This document shows positions 36,100-46,241 of a stretch of DNA of 64,000 nucleotides, in pieces. Under the pieces are notes generated by a model. It was not told the DNA's origin. It made no database searches and was given only the letters and a program-made list of their open reading frames with translations. Positions within the stretch are counted from its first letter, which is position 1; each line of letters begins with the position of its first letter. The DNA comes from Exiguobacterium profundum (GTDB lineage: Bacteria; Bacillota; Bacilli; Exiguobacteriales; Exiguobacteriaceae). Position numbers and translations under genes: made by a program. The DNA lies in contig NZ_MRSV01000001.1 in the NCBI RefSeq assembly GCF_001909285.1, forward strand, positions 2,766,693 through 2,830,692, read 5' to 3'.

Positions 36100-36129
36100 A
36101 TTCTACTCATTTGGTCAAATAAGGTCAAA
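36100..36129 (-). promoter_or_regulatory. CtsR-controlled promoter of the cbpA-like gene and clpB
   Basis: The direct heptad repeat GGTCAAATAAGGTCAAA (36113-36129, plus strand) matches the CtsR operator consensus exactly. On the minus strand it covers the -35 TTGACC (36123-36128), 17 bases from TAGAAT (36100-36105). Heat should relieve CtsR repression of both genes. Confidence 0.92.
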
Positions 36130-36162
36130 GATTATCCTTTCACATTTCATACGAAAAAAAGA

Positions 36163-36191
36163 AGAGATTCGTTTCAAAAAAACGAACCTCT
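36163..36191 (-). terminator. Terminator of camS
   Basis: Minus-strand RNA pairs AGAGGTTCGTTT (36180-36191) with AAACGAATCTCT (36163-36174) using one G-U pair, followed by TCTTTTTTT. Confidence 0.85.
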
Positions 36192-36197
36192 CCTCCT

Positions 36198-37370
36198 TTA
36201 GAAGTATACTTTCGGACTATCCATTCCGTCCTCGAACACGATGGTCACTTCAGGGTCTCCACCGAGGGATGTCACGTTAATTCGAACCGGAACGTTCCGA
36301 TTATATTCCCAACGGTTTTCAAGCAAGCCGACAACGTGTTGTGTGAATCCGACGAGCTCAGCGCGACTGTAAAACTGAATCGGGATATCAATCTCCATTC
36401 TCGATAAATCTCCATTCTGATAAAAACCTTTCCCAATCATCCCGCTATAGTCCGGGAAAAGGTCTGCGATCCGATCGCTGAAGAGCGTAAACTTCTGAGC
36501 GTCCTCGCGTACGTCAGACGTCGCTGATGTCGACGGGAAGTAGTAGTACTTCTCATCGATCGCTTTCCAGTCGTCCGATTTGACCTGATCCGCCGTCCCA
36601 ACGAAGGCCGATTTGATATAGTTCCCCGGTGTCGGTGAACCTTGTGTCGATTTCATATAGAGCGCGACATTGATATCGAGATCCTTAAAGTCTTCCCGCT
36701 TCCGTAATTGGGAGACGAGCTCGTTCGCCATACGTTCCCCTTCTGCGATCACTTTCTTTTGATCGAGTTTGACGGTGTACGTCGGACCATAGTTCGGTGC
36801 TTGGAAGACATACTCACGGTTCAATATGAGTGCAAACGATACGCCTCCAACCTGATACCCGCTGTCCTCTTTCGTCATATAGTTCTGTTCGACAATGGAA
36901 GCTAAATAAAGTGGTGACTTCTTGTTTGCGTCGACAAACTTGTCGTCTTCGACTTCTGCCTTGCCATCCGCATATGCCGGGTTCAAGGGTGTCAATCCTT
37001 CATTACTTTTATCTTTCCGTGCAAGTAAACGGGACACATCCTCCGCGTTCAACAGCTGTCCCTCTTGATAAGCGAACTTTTCCGGGTCGAACGCGTCCGT
37101 TGAATGACGCATGAGACCGAGTTCGACTTCTTCGAGTTCTAACGATGAACTGACTTGACGTTGGGCGAGACCTCTCGCCGCCGCCGGTTTGAACGGAATG
37201 ACCATCTGGTAGTAAGAGTCACGGGCTTCGATCGCTTGTGTGACGCCTTCGGCCGCTGTTTCGTCCCCTGTTGGTGTCGCTTCTTCTTCACCCATCGGTA
37301 TTTTCATTGAACATCCGCTCAACAATAGCGCAGAGGCGATTGTCGGGATGACGAGTTGTTTCCATTTCAT
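36198..37370 (-). CDS. camS: CamS/YerH family sex pheromone lipoprotein
   Basis: This 390-residue lipoprotein belongs to the CamS family, known in enterococci and staphylococci as the source of a peptide pheromone from its signal sequence. The signal peptide ends LLLSGC, with lipid-bearing Cys20. The mature protein carries family motifs such as LNPAYADGK, LASIVEQNYM and GFYQNGDLSRMEIDIPIQFYSR. It lies downstream of pcrA-ligA as yerH does in B. subtilis, but an LPXTG gene is placed between. Its own function in the wall is not established. Confidence 0.9.
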   Translation of the reverse strand: MKWKQLVIPTIASALLLSGCSMKIPMGEEEATPTGDETAAEGVTQAIEARDSYYQMVIPFKPAAARGLAQRQVSSSLELEEVELGLMRHSTDAFDPEKFAYQEGQLLNAEDVSRLLARKDKSNEGLTPLNPAYADGKAEVEDDKFVDANKKSPLYLASIVEQNYMTKEDSGYQVGGVSFALILNREYVFQAPNYGPTYTVKLDQKKVIAEGERMANELVSQLRKREDFKDLDINVALYMKSTQGSPTPGNYIKSAFVGTADQVKSDDWKAIDEKYYYFPSTSATSDVREDAQKFTLFSDRIADLFPDYSGMIGKGFYQNGDLSRMEIDIPIQFYSRAELVGFTQHVVGLLENRWEYNRNVPVRINVTSLGGDPEVTIVFEDGMDSPKVYF

Positions 37371-37466
37371 CTATGTCTAGCTCCTTTGAACATCGTTTCC
37401 TATTTCACTTTGTCCATTATAACAAAATCGTTCCACGAAAAAAGTATCGAAGCGGAATCAGAACAA

Positions 37467-37494
37467 ATCCCTTCTCGAATGAACGAGAAGGGAT
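37467..37494 (-). terminator. Terminator after the LPXTG gene
   Basis: ATCCCTTCTCG and CGAGAAGGGAT pair around a 6-base loop in minus-strand RNA, followed by TTGTTC. The T tract is weak, so some readthrough to camS is likely. Confidence 0.65.
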
Positions 37495-37500
37495 GTCGAT

Positions 37501-38940
37501 TTATGGTTTCGTTGACGGGTGGTTGCGACGAATCAACAGTAGGAGTCCTGACGCGAAGAGAAGTGTACCGAGCATGACGTGCCACAAATCATCCGCTTCG
37601 CCTGTCATCGGAAGTACGCCTTGTGCGTACGAATCGGCTTCATCGATGTGCTCGACTCGTTTCGCTCCACTCTCTTTGACAACGACTGTCACGGCAGGTG
37701 GTGTGGTTTTCACCTCTGTCTTCTGTTTGTTAGCGTCTTGTTTCGGCTCTTCTTTTACCGGAACAGGTTGCTTCACTGCTACCGGTACGTCGACAGAGTG
37801 AGTAACCGCAATCCCTTCATCCACCTCAAAGGTGAATGTGGCACGTTGAATCAATTCAGCCCCGGCTCTCATATCATAAGATGTGAGGAGCGGAAGCTCA
37901 AACGAGAACGTCACTTCTTCTTCCGGACCGAGACCGTCTCTGAAGGCAGGAATCGCTTCGACTAGCTCTGCGAATCGTTGATTTGCCAGGTGTTGTTCTT
38001 CTTTTGTCAAGGCACCGCTTGGCCATGTAAGAACTGTTTTCGCTAAAAACAGGGTGACTCTCGAAGGATTGGTTATCGTATACGTATAACGAACGGGCTC
38101 TCCCGGTTGAACGGTCGCTTTCTCAACCGTTGCATTCACGGTGAAGTCTGGTGTTTGCAAAAGGATAATTTGTTGACTTTCTGACGTGACAACCCGGTCG
38201 AATTCATCCACTCCGGTCACCCGAAAGACACTGCCGATCTCAGGATGAGCGTCGAACGAATATCCGATCTGAATCGCTAAAACTTCTGTCACTTCCACCC
38301 GTTCCCCCGGCAAGAGACCGTCTTCTCCTATTAATTCATGCAAACGATCAAATACGTGTTGATTGAACGATTCGATTGATTGATGATCGATGTCTCCGCT
38401 CACATACTCATGAGAGAATTCTGTCACCGTCATCGGCGTGTCTCCTGTGTTTTCTACAATGAACGTATACGATATTTCGCCTCCGACAACGGCTCGGTCG
38501 ACTGCGGCGATGTTGATTGCTTTAACGGCGAGCTTCGGTAACGTCGGTTCAGTCGTCACCTCTTCTGATGGGTCTGGTTCTGTGACTACAGGCGGTTCCT
38601 CCACTTCGACAGGATAGGCTTCCGTGACAGTGTGTGGAGAAAACGTATACGGTACACCTTCCGCATCATAGAGCGTGATGAGGTCAATCAACGAGTCGTC
38701 TACTACTTCCGCATCAATCATAAATCGCCAAACGTCAGCTGATTCACGGACCCCGTAATACGTGATTCCTTCATAGACAAGACTTGATTCATATAATGTT
38801 TCGCTTTCCTCATCTGTCAAATTCACTTGGATATACCGGAACGTGGTCGTGTCCGCTTTGGCGGTGGGCACCCCAAATAAGGTTGAAAGGAACATGAGGA
38901 TGGTAAATACGGCAACGAAGCGCTGGATGTTGTGTGTCAT
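37501..38940 (-). CDS. LPXTG cell-wall anchored surface protein
   Basis: This 479-residue secreted protein has a signal peptide (to about AKA at 26-28) and a C-terminal sorting signal: LPMTG (443-447), a hydrophobic helix and an RR-containing tail, so sortase should link it to peptidoglycan. The middle has two similar beta-rich segments of about 120 residues (IAAVDRAVVGGEISYTFIVE and VEKATVQPGEPVRYTYTITN), like CARDB or DUF11 repeats, and a Pro/Lys-rich wall-spanning stretch (about 385-420). The function is unknown; adhesion is plausible. The ATG follows GAGGAGGG and overlaps a 36-codon frame as ATGA. It is inserted between ligA and camS. Confidence 0.85.
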   Translation of the reverse strand: MTHNIQRFVAVFTILMFLSTLFGVPTAKADTTTFRYIQVNLTDEESETLYESSLVYEGITYYGVRESADVWRFMIDAEVVDDSLIDLITLYDAEGVPYTFSPHTVTEAYPVEVEEPPVVTEPDPSEEVTTEPTLPKLAVKAINIAAVDRAVVGGEISYTFIVENTGDTPMTVTEFSHEYVSGDIDHQSIESFNQHVFDRLHELIGEDGLLPGERVEVTEVLAIQIGYSFDAHPEIGSVFRVTGVDEFDRVVTSESQQIILLQTPDFTVNATVEKATVQPGEPVRYTYTITNPSRVTLFLAKTVLTWPSGALTKEEQHLANQRFAELVEAIPAFRDGLGPEEEVTFSFELPLLTSYDMRAGAELIQRATFTFEVDEGIAVTHSVDVPVAVKQPVPVKEEPKQDANKQKTEVKTTPPAVTVVVKESGAKRVEHIDEADSYAQGVLPMTGEADDLWHVMLGTLLFASGLLLLIRRNHPSTKP

Positions 38941-39047
38941 GATGTTGGTCCCTCCTCTAAGGTGAAAACAAGCGCTCGAATCGCAATCGTTCCGATGACG
39001 ACGTTCACCACGTAGAGGAATGAGAGGAATGTGTGTGTGAAAGTCAT
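38937..39047 (-). CDS. Possible 36-residue hydrophobic peptide upstream of the LPXTG gene
   Basis: A short frame (MTFTHTFLSFLYVVNVVIGT, then IAIRALVFTLEEGPTS) ends in an ATGA overlap with the LPXTG gene start. Its hydrophobic core could span a membrane. No ribosome binding site is visible upstream of its ATG, so it may be chance or a leader peptide. Confidence 0.3.
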   Translation of the reverse strand: MTFTHTFLSFLYVVNVVIGTIAIRALVFTLEEGPTS

Positions 39048-39153
39048 GGTGTCAAAGGAAACTCTCGCAAAAATATATTAGCATTTTGATTTAGTTAATC
39101 TATACCCCTCACACGCTTGTGCGAACCTGCTCAATCCAAATTATTTCCGAAAA

Positions 39154-39175
39154 AAACGTTCGCCGAAGCGAACGT

Positions 39176-39177
<2 letters not shown>
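39154..39177 (-). terminator. Terminator of ligA
   Basis: AAACGTTCGC-TTCG-GCGAACGTTT is a perfect hairpin with a stable TTCG loop in minus-strand RNA, followed by TTTTCGG. The ligA stop codon lies in it. Confidence 0.88.
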
Positions 39178-41179
<2,002 letters not shown>

Positions 41180-43396
41180 TCACGCTTTTTCGATAGGGGC
41201 AAATTTAGCCAATAGGCGCTTGATCCCGACTTCCGGGAATGCGATGTCGACTTCGAGTTGGTCGCCTTCACCACGTGTCTGAACGACCGTCCCTTGTCCC
41301 CATTTTTTATGATTCGCTTTGTCGCCGACACTCCAGCCGACTGTTTCGGCACCGGATGATTGGGCGAGTTTCGGCTTCGGTTTCGAACTAAAGCCATTCA
41401 CTGGTAACTTCCCTGGTGACTCGACCGGGTTCCATGGCATTGGTTTTCTCGCCTTACCGGACCGCTCTAACAACGTTTCCGGCAACTCATGCAAGAATCT
41501 CGACTCTGGGTTGTTTTGGAAGCGACCGTATAGCATTCGTGACTGAGCACGTGTCAAATAGAGACGCTTCTCGGCACGGGTGATCCCGACATACGCGAGA
41601 CGACGTTCTTCTTCCATCTCTTCCTCGTCATTCAAGGCACGGCTGTGCGGGAAGAGCCCTTCTTCCATTCCAATCAGGAAGACGACCGGGAATTCAAGTC
41701 CCTTCGCCGAGTGCAACGTCATCAGGGTGACTTGATGTGACTCATCGACCTCATCAAGTGAATCGAGGTCTGAGACGAGCGTCAAATCTGTGAGGAAGGC
41801 GACAAGTGTCTGTTCATCGCTCTCTTTCTCAAAGTTTTGGGCGACCGACAAGAACTCTTGCAAGTTCTCAAGTCGACTTTCCGCCTCAAGCGTCTTTTCG
41901 ATTTTGAGCATCTCTTCATAACCTGTCTTCTTCAACACTTCCTCAACGAGTTCTGAAATGGAGAGGTAGTCCGCCATCTGCCGTAAATCCAGCATCATTT
42001 GGCGGAATTCCGCGAGTTTCGTCGCAGTGCGTGGGGCGATGCCTGACAATTCGATGTCACGAATCGCATCCATAAGTGAGACGCCTTGCATATCTGCAAA
42101 GTCACCTAGTTTATCAATCGTCGCGGCACCGATTCCGCGTTTCGGCTCATTGACGACGCGAACGAACGAGATGTCCTCATCCGGGTTGGCAATCAATCGC
42201 AAGTATGCGAGGACGTCCTTGATCTCTTTTCGCTCATAGAACTTCGTCCCGCCGACCATTTTGTATGGGATGTTCGACTTGAGGAGCATCTCCTCGAGTC
42301 CACGTGATTGAGCGTTCGTCCGATAAAGGACCGCCATCTGTCCGTAGTCCATCCCTTCCATCTTCAGCTCTTTCATCTGGTTCATGATGAAGAACGCTTC
42401 GTCGCGATCGTCCGATGCGACATGGAGTAACAGTTTCTCTCCTTCGTCATTTTCAGTCCACAAGTTCTTATCTTTGCGGGAAGCGTTGTTTTGGATGACA
42501 CCGTTCGCCGCCTCCAAAATCCGTTTCGTCGAACGATAGTTTTGTTCGAGCAAGATGACATGTGCGCTCGGATAATCTTTCTCGAACGTCAAGATGTTGG
42601 CGATGTCGGCACCGCGCCAACGATAAATGGACTGATCCGAGTCCCCCACGACACACAAATTCTCATGTGCCTGCGCGAGAAGTTTGACGAGTGTATATTG
42701 GGCACGGTTCGTATCCTGATACTCATCGACATGGATGTACTTAAATTTTTTCTGATAGAACGCCAACACATCCGGCGCTTCTTGGAATAAGTGAATCGTC
42801 TTCATAATCAAATCGTCAAAGTCGAGAACATTATTTTGTTTCAACTTTTTCTCATACGCTGTGTAGACGTCCGAGATGATTCGCTCGTACGGATTGTTCC
42901 CAACGAGGGCAGCCGCATCTTTCGCCGTACGCAGCTCATTTTTATGATTTGAAATCATCCCGAGAAGGGTACGCGGTTCGTACTTCTTCGGGTCGAGGTT
43001 CAATTCTTTCAACACCTGTTTGATCGCTGTCAATTGATCTGAGGCATCTAAAATAGAAAAGCTCCGGTCATAGCGGATGCGATCGATATCACGTCGTAAA
43101 ATCCGGACACACATGGAGTGGAATGTAGAAATCCAAATGTCCTCGGCGACACCACCCACAAGACGCGCAATCCGATCTTTCATTTCTCGTGCTGCCTTAT
43201 TCGTGAACGTGATCGCTAAAATGTTCCACGGTGCCACTTGCTTCGCCGCCATCAAATAGGCGACACGATGGGTCAAGACACGAGTCTTCCCAGACCCTGC
43301 ACCCGCCATAATCAACAGCGGGCCATCCGTATGCTTCACCGCTTCTGCTTGTTCCGGGTTCATCCCTTTGACTAATTCTTCGCTAAGATTATACAT
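41180..43396 (-). CDS. pcrA: ATP-dependent DNA helicase PcrA
   Basis: This 738-residue superfamily 1A helicase (UvrD/PcrA) acts in repair and replication restart. The Walker [12 protein letters not shown] (about 32-42), motif II region [32 protein letters not shown] and the C-terminal [18 protein letters not shown] and [13 protein letters not shown] are intact. The C-terminal Tudor-like region ([17 protein letters not shown]) that binds RNA polymerase is present. The start at 43396 follows GGAAGGAAAC. It lies between pcrB and ligA; a LexA-like box sits just before it. Confidence 0.97.
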   Translation of the reverse strand: MYNLSEELVKGMNPEQAEAVKHTDGPLLIMAGAGSGKTRVLTHRVAYLMAAKQVAPWNILAITFTNKAAREMKDRIARLVGGVAEDIWISTFHSMCVRILRRDIDRIRYDRSFSILDASDQLTAIKQVLKELNLDPKKYEPRTLLGMISNHKNELRTAKDAAALVGNNPYERIISDVYTAYEKKLKQNNVLDFDDLIMKTIHLFQEAPDVLAFYQKKFKYIHVDEYQDTNRAQYTLVKLLAQAHENLCVVGDSDQSIYRWRGADIANILTFEKDYPSAHVILLEQNYRSTKRILEAANGVIQNNASRKDKNLWTENDEGEKLLLHVASDDRDEAFFIMNQMKELKMEGMDYGQMAVLYRTNAQSRGLEEMLLKSNIPYKMVGGTKFYERKEIKDVLAYLRLIANPDEDISFVRVVNEPKRGIGAATIDKLGDFADMQGVSLMDAIRDIELSGIAPRTATKLAEFRQMMLDLRQMADYLSISELVEEVLKKTGYEEMLKIEKTLEAESRLENLQEFLSVAQNFEKESDEQTLVAFLTDLTLVSDLDSLDEVDESHQVTLMTLHSAKGLEFPVVFLIGMEEGLFPHSRALNDEEEMEEERRLAYVGITRAEKRLYLTRAQSRMLYGRFQNNPESRFLHELPETLLERSGKARKPMPWNPVESPGKLPVNGFSSKPKPKLAQSSGAETVGWSVGDKANHKKWGQGTVVQTRGEGDQLEVDIAFPEVGIKRLLAKFAPIEKA

Positions 43397-43416
43397 AATT
43401 GTTTCCTTCCTTGTTC

Positions 43417-43430
43417 CAAACGTTTGTTCT
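43417..43430 (-). promoter_or_regulatory. LexA (DinR)-like box before pcrA
   Basis: Minus-strand AGAACAAACGTTTG agrees with the Bacillus SOS box CGAACRNRYGTTYC except at the two outer bases. It lies between the pcrB stop and the pcrA start. An SOS role for pcrA would fit its function, but no promoter is obvious here. Confidence 0.4.
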
Positions 43431-43434
43431 TATT

Positions 43435-44115
43435 TTATCGGAGTGCTCCTACAGTCGCAAGTGCTCCAGCTAAGTCTTCATAAATGATATTGCCGACAAC
43501 AATCGTGTCGACATGTGCACCCATTAATCGTGCCGTCTCTTCTCCCTCGATGCCACCACCGTAAAAGAGATGTGCATCAGGTAACGCCAAACGAATCTCT
43601 TTGACGACATCAGGATTCCCGAGTCGTCCACTATATTCGATATAGAGCGAGGGAAGACGGAACAAGTGATGTCCAACTTCCGCGTATGCCACGGACTCTT
43701 CGATCGTCAAATCGCATCGTGCTTCCGTCACGTCAGCGACTTTCGCGTCCGGGTTCAAGACGAGATACCCTTGAGCCGTTACAAGACGGGCATCAAAGAA
43801 ATGGCCGTATCGTTCAAACGCACGAGCATGATGTCCAATGATCCATTCCGGAGTTCCTGCATTCAGCACGGTGGGCACGAAGTAATGATTGAATCCGTGG
43901 ATGACTTGACTAGGATGACTAATCTCAAGTGCGATTGGAATCCCGGCATCTCGGACTCTCGCATATAGCGCAAATGTATTCTCTGCATCAACTCCATCCG
44001 TCCCTCCAATCAAAAAGGCGTCGGTCCCAGAATGGATGAGGGCCTCGAGCGCCTCATCTGTGAGTTCCTTATTCGGATCTAGTTTAAACACATGTCGCCA
44101 CGTCTGAAATTCCAA
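43435..44115 (-). CDS. pcrB: Heptaprenylglyceryl phosphate synthase (PcrB)
   Basis: This 226-residue TIM-barrel prenyltransferase joins glycerol 1-phosphate to heptaprenyl diphosphate, making an archaeal-type ether lipid precursor in Bacillales. The phosphate-binding YGGGIEGEETARLM and VGNIIYED motifs and the LDPNKELTDE N-terminus fit. The start is a TTG at 44113-44115, 7 bases after AGGAGG (MEFQTWRHVFKLDPN); the longer frame to 44247 crosses the upstream terminator and promoter, so it is rejected. It is the first gene of the pcrB-pcrA-ligA operon. Confidence 0.93.
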   Translation of the reverse strand: MEFQTWRHVFKLDPNKELTDEALEALIHSGTDAFLIGGTDGVDAENTFALYARVRDAGIPIALEISHPSQVIHGFNHYFVPTVLNAGTPEWIIGHHARAFERYGHFFDARLVTAQGYLVLNPDAKVADVTEARCDLTIEESVAYAEVGHHLFRLPSLYIEYSGRLGNPDVVKEIRLALPDAHLFYGGGIEGEETARLMGAHVDTIVVGNIIYEDLAGALATVGALR

Positions 44116-44143
44116 CTCATTCCCTCCTATCGAATCCTTCTCT

Positions 44144-44172
44144 AGTGTATCGATTTTTTTCCTCCCGTGCAA
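44144..44172 (-). promoter_or_regulatory. Promoter of pcrB-pcrA-ligA
   Basis: On the minus strand TTGCAC (44167-44172) and TACACT (44144-44149) are 17 bases apart, just after the upstream terminator. Confidence 0.6.
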
Positions 44173-44188
44173 CTCCCCAACAAAAAAA

Positions 44189-44206
44189 GACTTGCCGAAG
44201 CAAGTC
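44189..44206 (-). terminator. Terminator after the 77-residue gene
   Basis: GACTTGC-TTCG-GCAAGTC forms a hairpin in minus-strand RNA, followed by TTTTTTTG. The stop of the small gene lies in the left arm. Confidence 0.85.
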
Positions 44207-44438
44207 ACGAACGTGCCGTACGATTCCGTTCCCGATCCGTCAACCATTTCGCAACAAGCAAGGCGAATAGACCGTAAACGGGGACGAACCAGAGCGGATT
44301 CGCTAAAAAGAATCCGAGCACCGGTATGTCAAGGAGCGGCGAGTCCGGTGAACAGAGTGCCGTTCCATTGACGATGGCGATAAACGGAAGAACCGGAACA
44401 ATAAAGACGTATCCGAAGTTGATCCAAAATGCTTTCAT
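44205..44438 (-). CDS. Small two-helix membrane protein, 77 residues
   Basis: This protein has two hydrophobic helices (about 5-25 and 38-65) and a basic C-terminal tail (WLTDRERNRTARS). The ATG at 44438 follows AAGGAGATTG. The family is not recognised. It begins 12 bases after the stop of the KtrB-type gene on the same strand, so it probably shares its transcript; an accessory or unrelated membrane role cannot be decided. Confidence 0.75.
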   Translation of the reverse strand: MKAFWINFGYVFIVPVLPFIAIVNGTALCSPDSPLLDIPVLGFFLANPLWFVPVYGLFALLVAKWLTDRERNRTARS

Positions 44439-44450
44439 ATGACAATCTCC

Positions 44451-45833
44451 TTATCCTAAGATGATTGATTCTTTCGGATAGTTATACATCCGCTTCGGTT
44501 GTCTCCGTTGCAGGATGAGAATGAAGGCGATGACGCCGATCCGACCGATGAACATGAGAATCGTCAACACCCATTTTCCAACGTTACTAAATTCGGAGGA
44601 CAATCCGACGGATAGGCCCGTCGTCCCGAACGCAGAACACGCCTCGAATAAGATTCGTGTCAACGAAGCATCCTCAAAATAAGCCATGACCATGACACCT
44701 GATAGTAACACGGCAAGCGAGACCGTAATGATCACGAACGCTTTCCAAATATCTTCAAGGACGATTTCACGACCGAAAATTTTAATGGACGAGTCCCCGC
44801 GAATGAAGGCGATGACAGCGAGAACGGCTACAGCAAACGTCGTCGTCCGAATCCCCCCACCGACAGACGATGGAGACGCCCCGATGAACATAAGGATGGA
44901 CAGAAGCAACATGCTCGCTTCAGAGAATAGATTGACATCTACCGTCGATAGACCACCATTTCGTGTCGTCACGGATTGGAACAACGAATCCGAAAGTGCC
45001 AACCAGAGCGGCAAGTCTTTAAAGGCATTGTTGTATTCAAAGATGAACAAGCCGACCGTACCGACAGCAATCAAAATAAAGAAGGTTGAAACCGTCAATT
45101 TCGTGAACAAAGAGAATCGACTTGGGAACGTATGACGTTTTCGAGTGATTCGGCTCACCAAGTACGTTCGAATTTCTACAAGCACCGGGAATCCGATGGC
45201 ACCACCGGTCATGAGCGCGATTTGTGTAAAGATGACGAACGGGTCCTCACGGAATGGTGCGAGCGAACTTCCCGTAATGTCAAACCCGGCATTCGTCGTC
45301 GCACTGACCGACCCGAACAATCCTTGCAAGAAGGCTTCTCCGGCGGTATCAAAATAATTTAAGTAATGGACCCCGAGCAAGACGGCACCGACCGCTTCAA
45401 TGGCGATTACGGTGATGACGATTTCCGTGATGTATTTGACGATACCAGACATCGACGTCTGGTTTTGGTCGCGTAAAATTAGTTGTCTTTCCCTAAACCC
45501 AATTCGTTTCCCAAGTAAGATCCACATGATGACGTGCAAACTGATCAATCCGACACCGCTCACTTGGACGATGAACAGGATGATAAATAAGCCGAACGTG
45601 GAGAAGGTATCGGTGACTACAATCGGTGTCAGACCGGTGACACTGACACAGCTCACCGCAAAGAAGACAAGATCGGTAAATGTGATCGTCACTCCGGGCT
45701 TGTGGGCGATTGGTAAGGCGAGAAGCAAAACTGATAAAATCGCTGCCGCACTATAAATTAATACGAGTGTTTGAACCGGTGTTAAATTTCGAAAGAACAA
45801 TTGTAAGTTCTGTTTCATGAATTTCTGTTGCAT
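44451..45833 (-). CDS. ktrB: KtrB/TrkH-type potassium uptake membrane subunit
   Basis: This 460-residue membrane protein belongs to the Trk/Ktr/HKT family, which carries K+ with Na+ or H+. Four pore-like repeats are recognisable by their filter glycine regions: CVSVTGLTP, SATTNAGFDI, SVTTRNGGLS and AFGTTGLSVG. The size fits KtrB rather than the longer TrkH. No KtrA-type regulatory gene is adjacent, so it must pair with one elsewhere. The ATG at 45831-45833 follows GGAGGGGC. The preceding yerC gene ends in a terminator 28 bases upstream. Confidence 0.87.
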   Translation of the reverse strand: MQQKFMKQNLQLFFRNLTPVQTLVLIYSAAAILSVLLLALPIAHKPGVTITFTDLVFFAVSCVSVTGLTPIVVTDTFSTFGLFIILFIVQVSGVGLISLHVIMWILLGKRIGFRERQLILRDQNQTSMSGIVKYITEIVITVIAIEAVGAVLLGVHYLNYFDTAGEAFLQGLFGSVSATTNAGFDITGSSLAPFREDPFVIFTQIALMTGGAIGFPVLVEIRTYLVSRITRKRHTFPSRFSLFTKLTVSTFFILIAVGTVGLFIFEYNNAFKDLPLWLALSDSLFQSVTTRNGGLSTVDVNLFSEASMLLLSILMFIGASPSSVGGGIRTTTFAVAVLAVIAFIRGDSSIKIFGREIVLEDIWKAFVIITVSLAVLLSGVMVMAYFEDASLTRILFEACSAFGTTGLSVGLSSEFSNVGKWVLTILMFIGRIGVIAFILILQRRQPKRMYNYPKESIILG

Positions 45834-45860
45834 CTCGCCCCTCCCCTCCATCAAAAACAA

Positions 45861-45880
45861 GATGACTCTTACGAGTCACC
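45861..45880 (-). terminator. Terminator after yerC
   Basis: GGTGACTC and GAGTCATC pair around GTAA in minus-strand RNA, followed by TTGTTTTTG. The yerC stop is in the loop. Confidence 0.75.
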
Positions 45881-46174
45881 TTTTGTTTGTTGTAGACGTT
45901 CAAGAGCGAGATCGTATCCGCCTGTCCCATAGTTCAAGCATCGCTTCACACGTGAAATCGTGGCCGTTGAGGCGCCTGTCGCATCCTCAATTTTATGATA
46001 CGTGTTTCCTTCACGAATTTGCCGCGCCACTTCAAGTCGTTGCGCAAGTGCTTGAATTTCATTAACAGTCGCTAAATCTTCGAATAATTGATAACAGTCT
46101 TCGAGTGTCTCGAGCTTCAAAATCGCTTCAAACAATTGATCAAGCTCTCGACCTCGTAATTTATCGAGTTGCAT
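45869..46174 (-). CDS. yerC: YerC/TrpR-like DNA-binding protein
   Basis: This 101-residue helical protein of the YerC/YecD TrpR-related family has a helix-turn-helix in QIREGNTYHKIEDATGASTA and ISRVKRCLNYG. The start is the ATG at 46172-46174, 9 bases after GAGAGGA. In B. subtilis yerC also lies between yerA and pcrB. The regulated genes are not known from the sequence. Confidence 0.9.
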   Translation of the reverse strand: MQLDKLRGRELDQLFEAILKLETLEDCYQLFEDLATVNEIQALAQRLEVARQIREGNTYHKIEDATGASTATISRVKRCLNYGTGGYDLALERLQQTKGDS

Positions 46175-46241
46175 CCGCAAGCATCCTCTCTACTCATACT
46201 TCTTTATCATTCTAAAGCAGGGGCGCCTTGGACTCAACTAT

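Noticed and set aside
44116..44247. N-terminal extension of pcrB
   Set aside because: It includes a terminator and a promoter; the TTG at 44115 behind AGGAGG gives the family's normal length.
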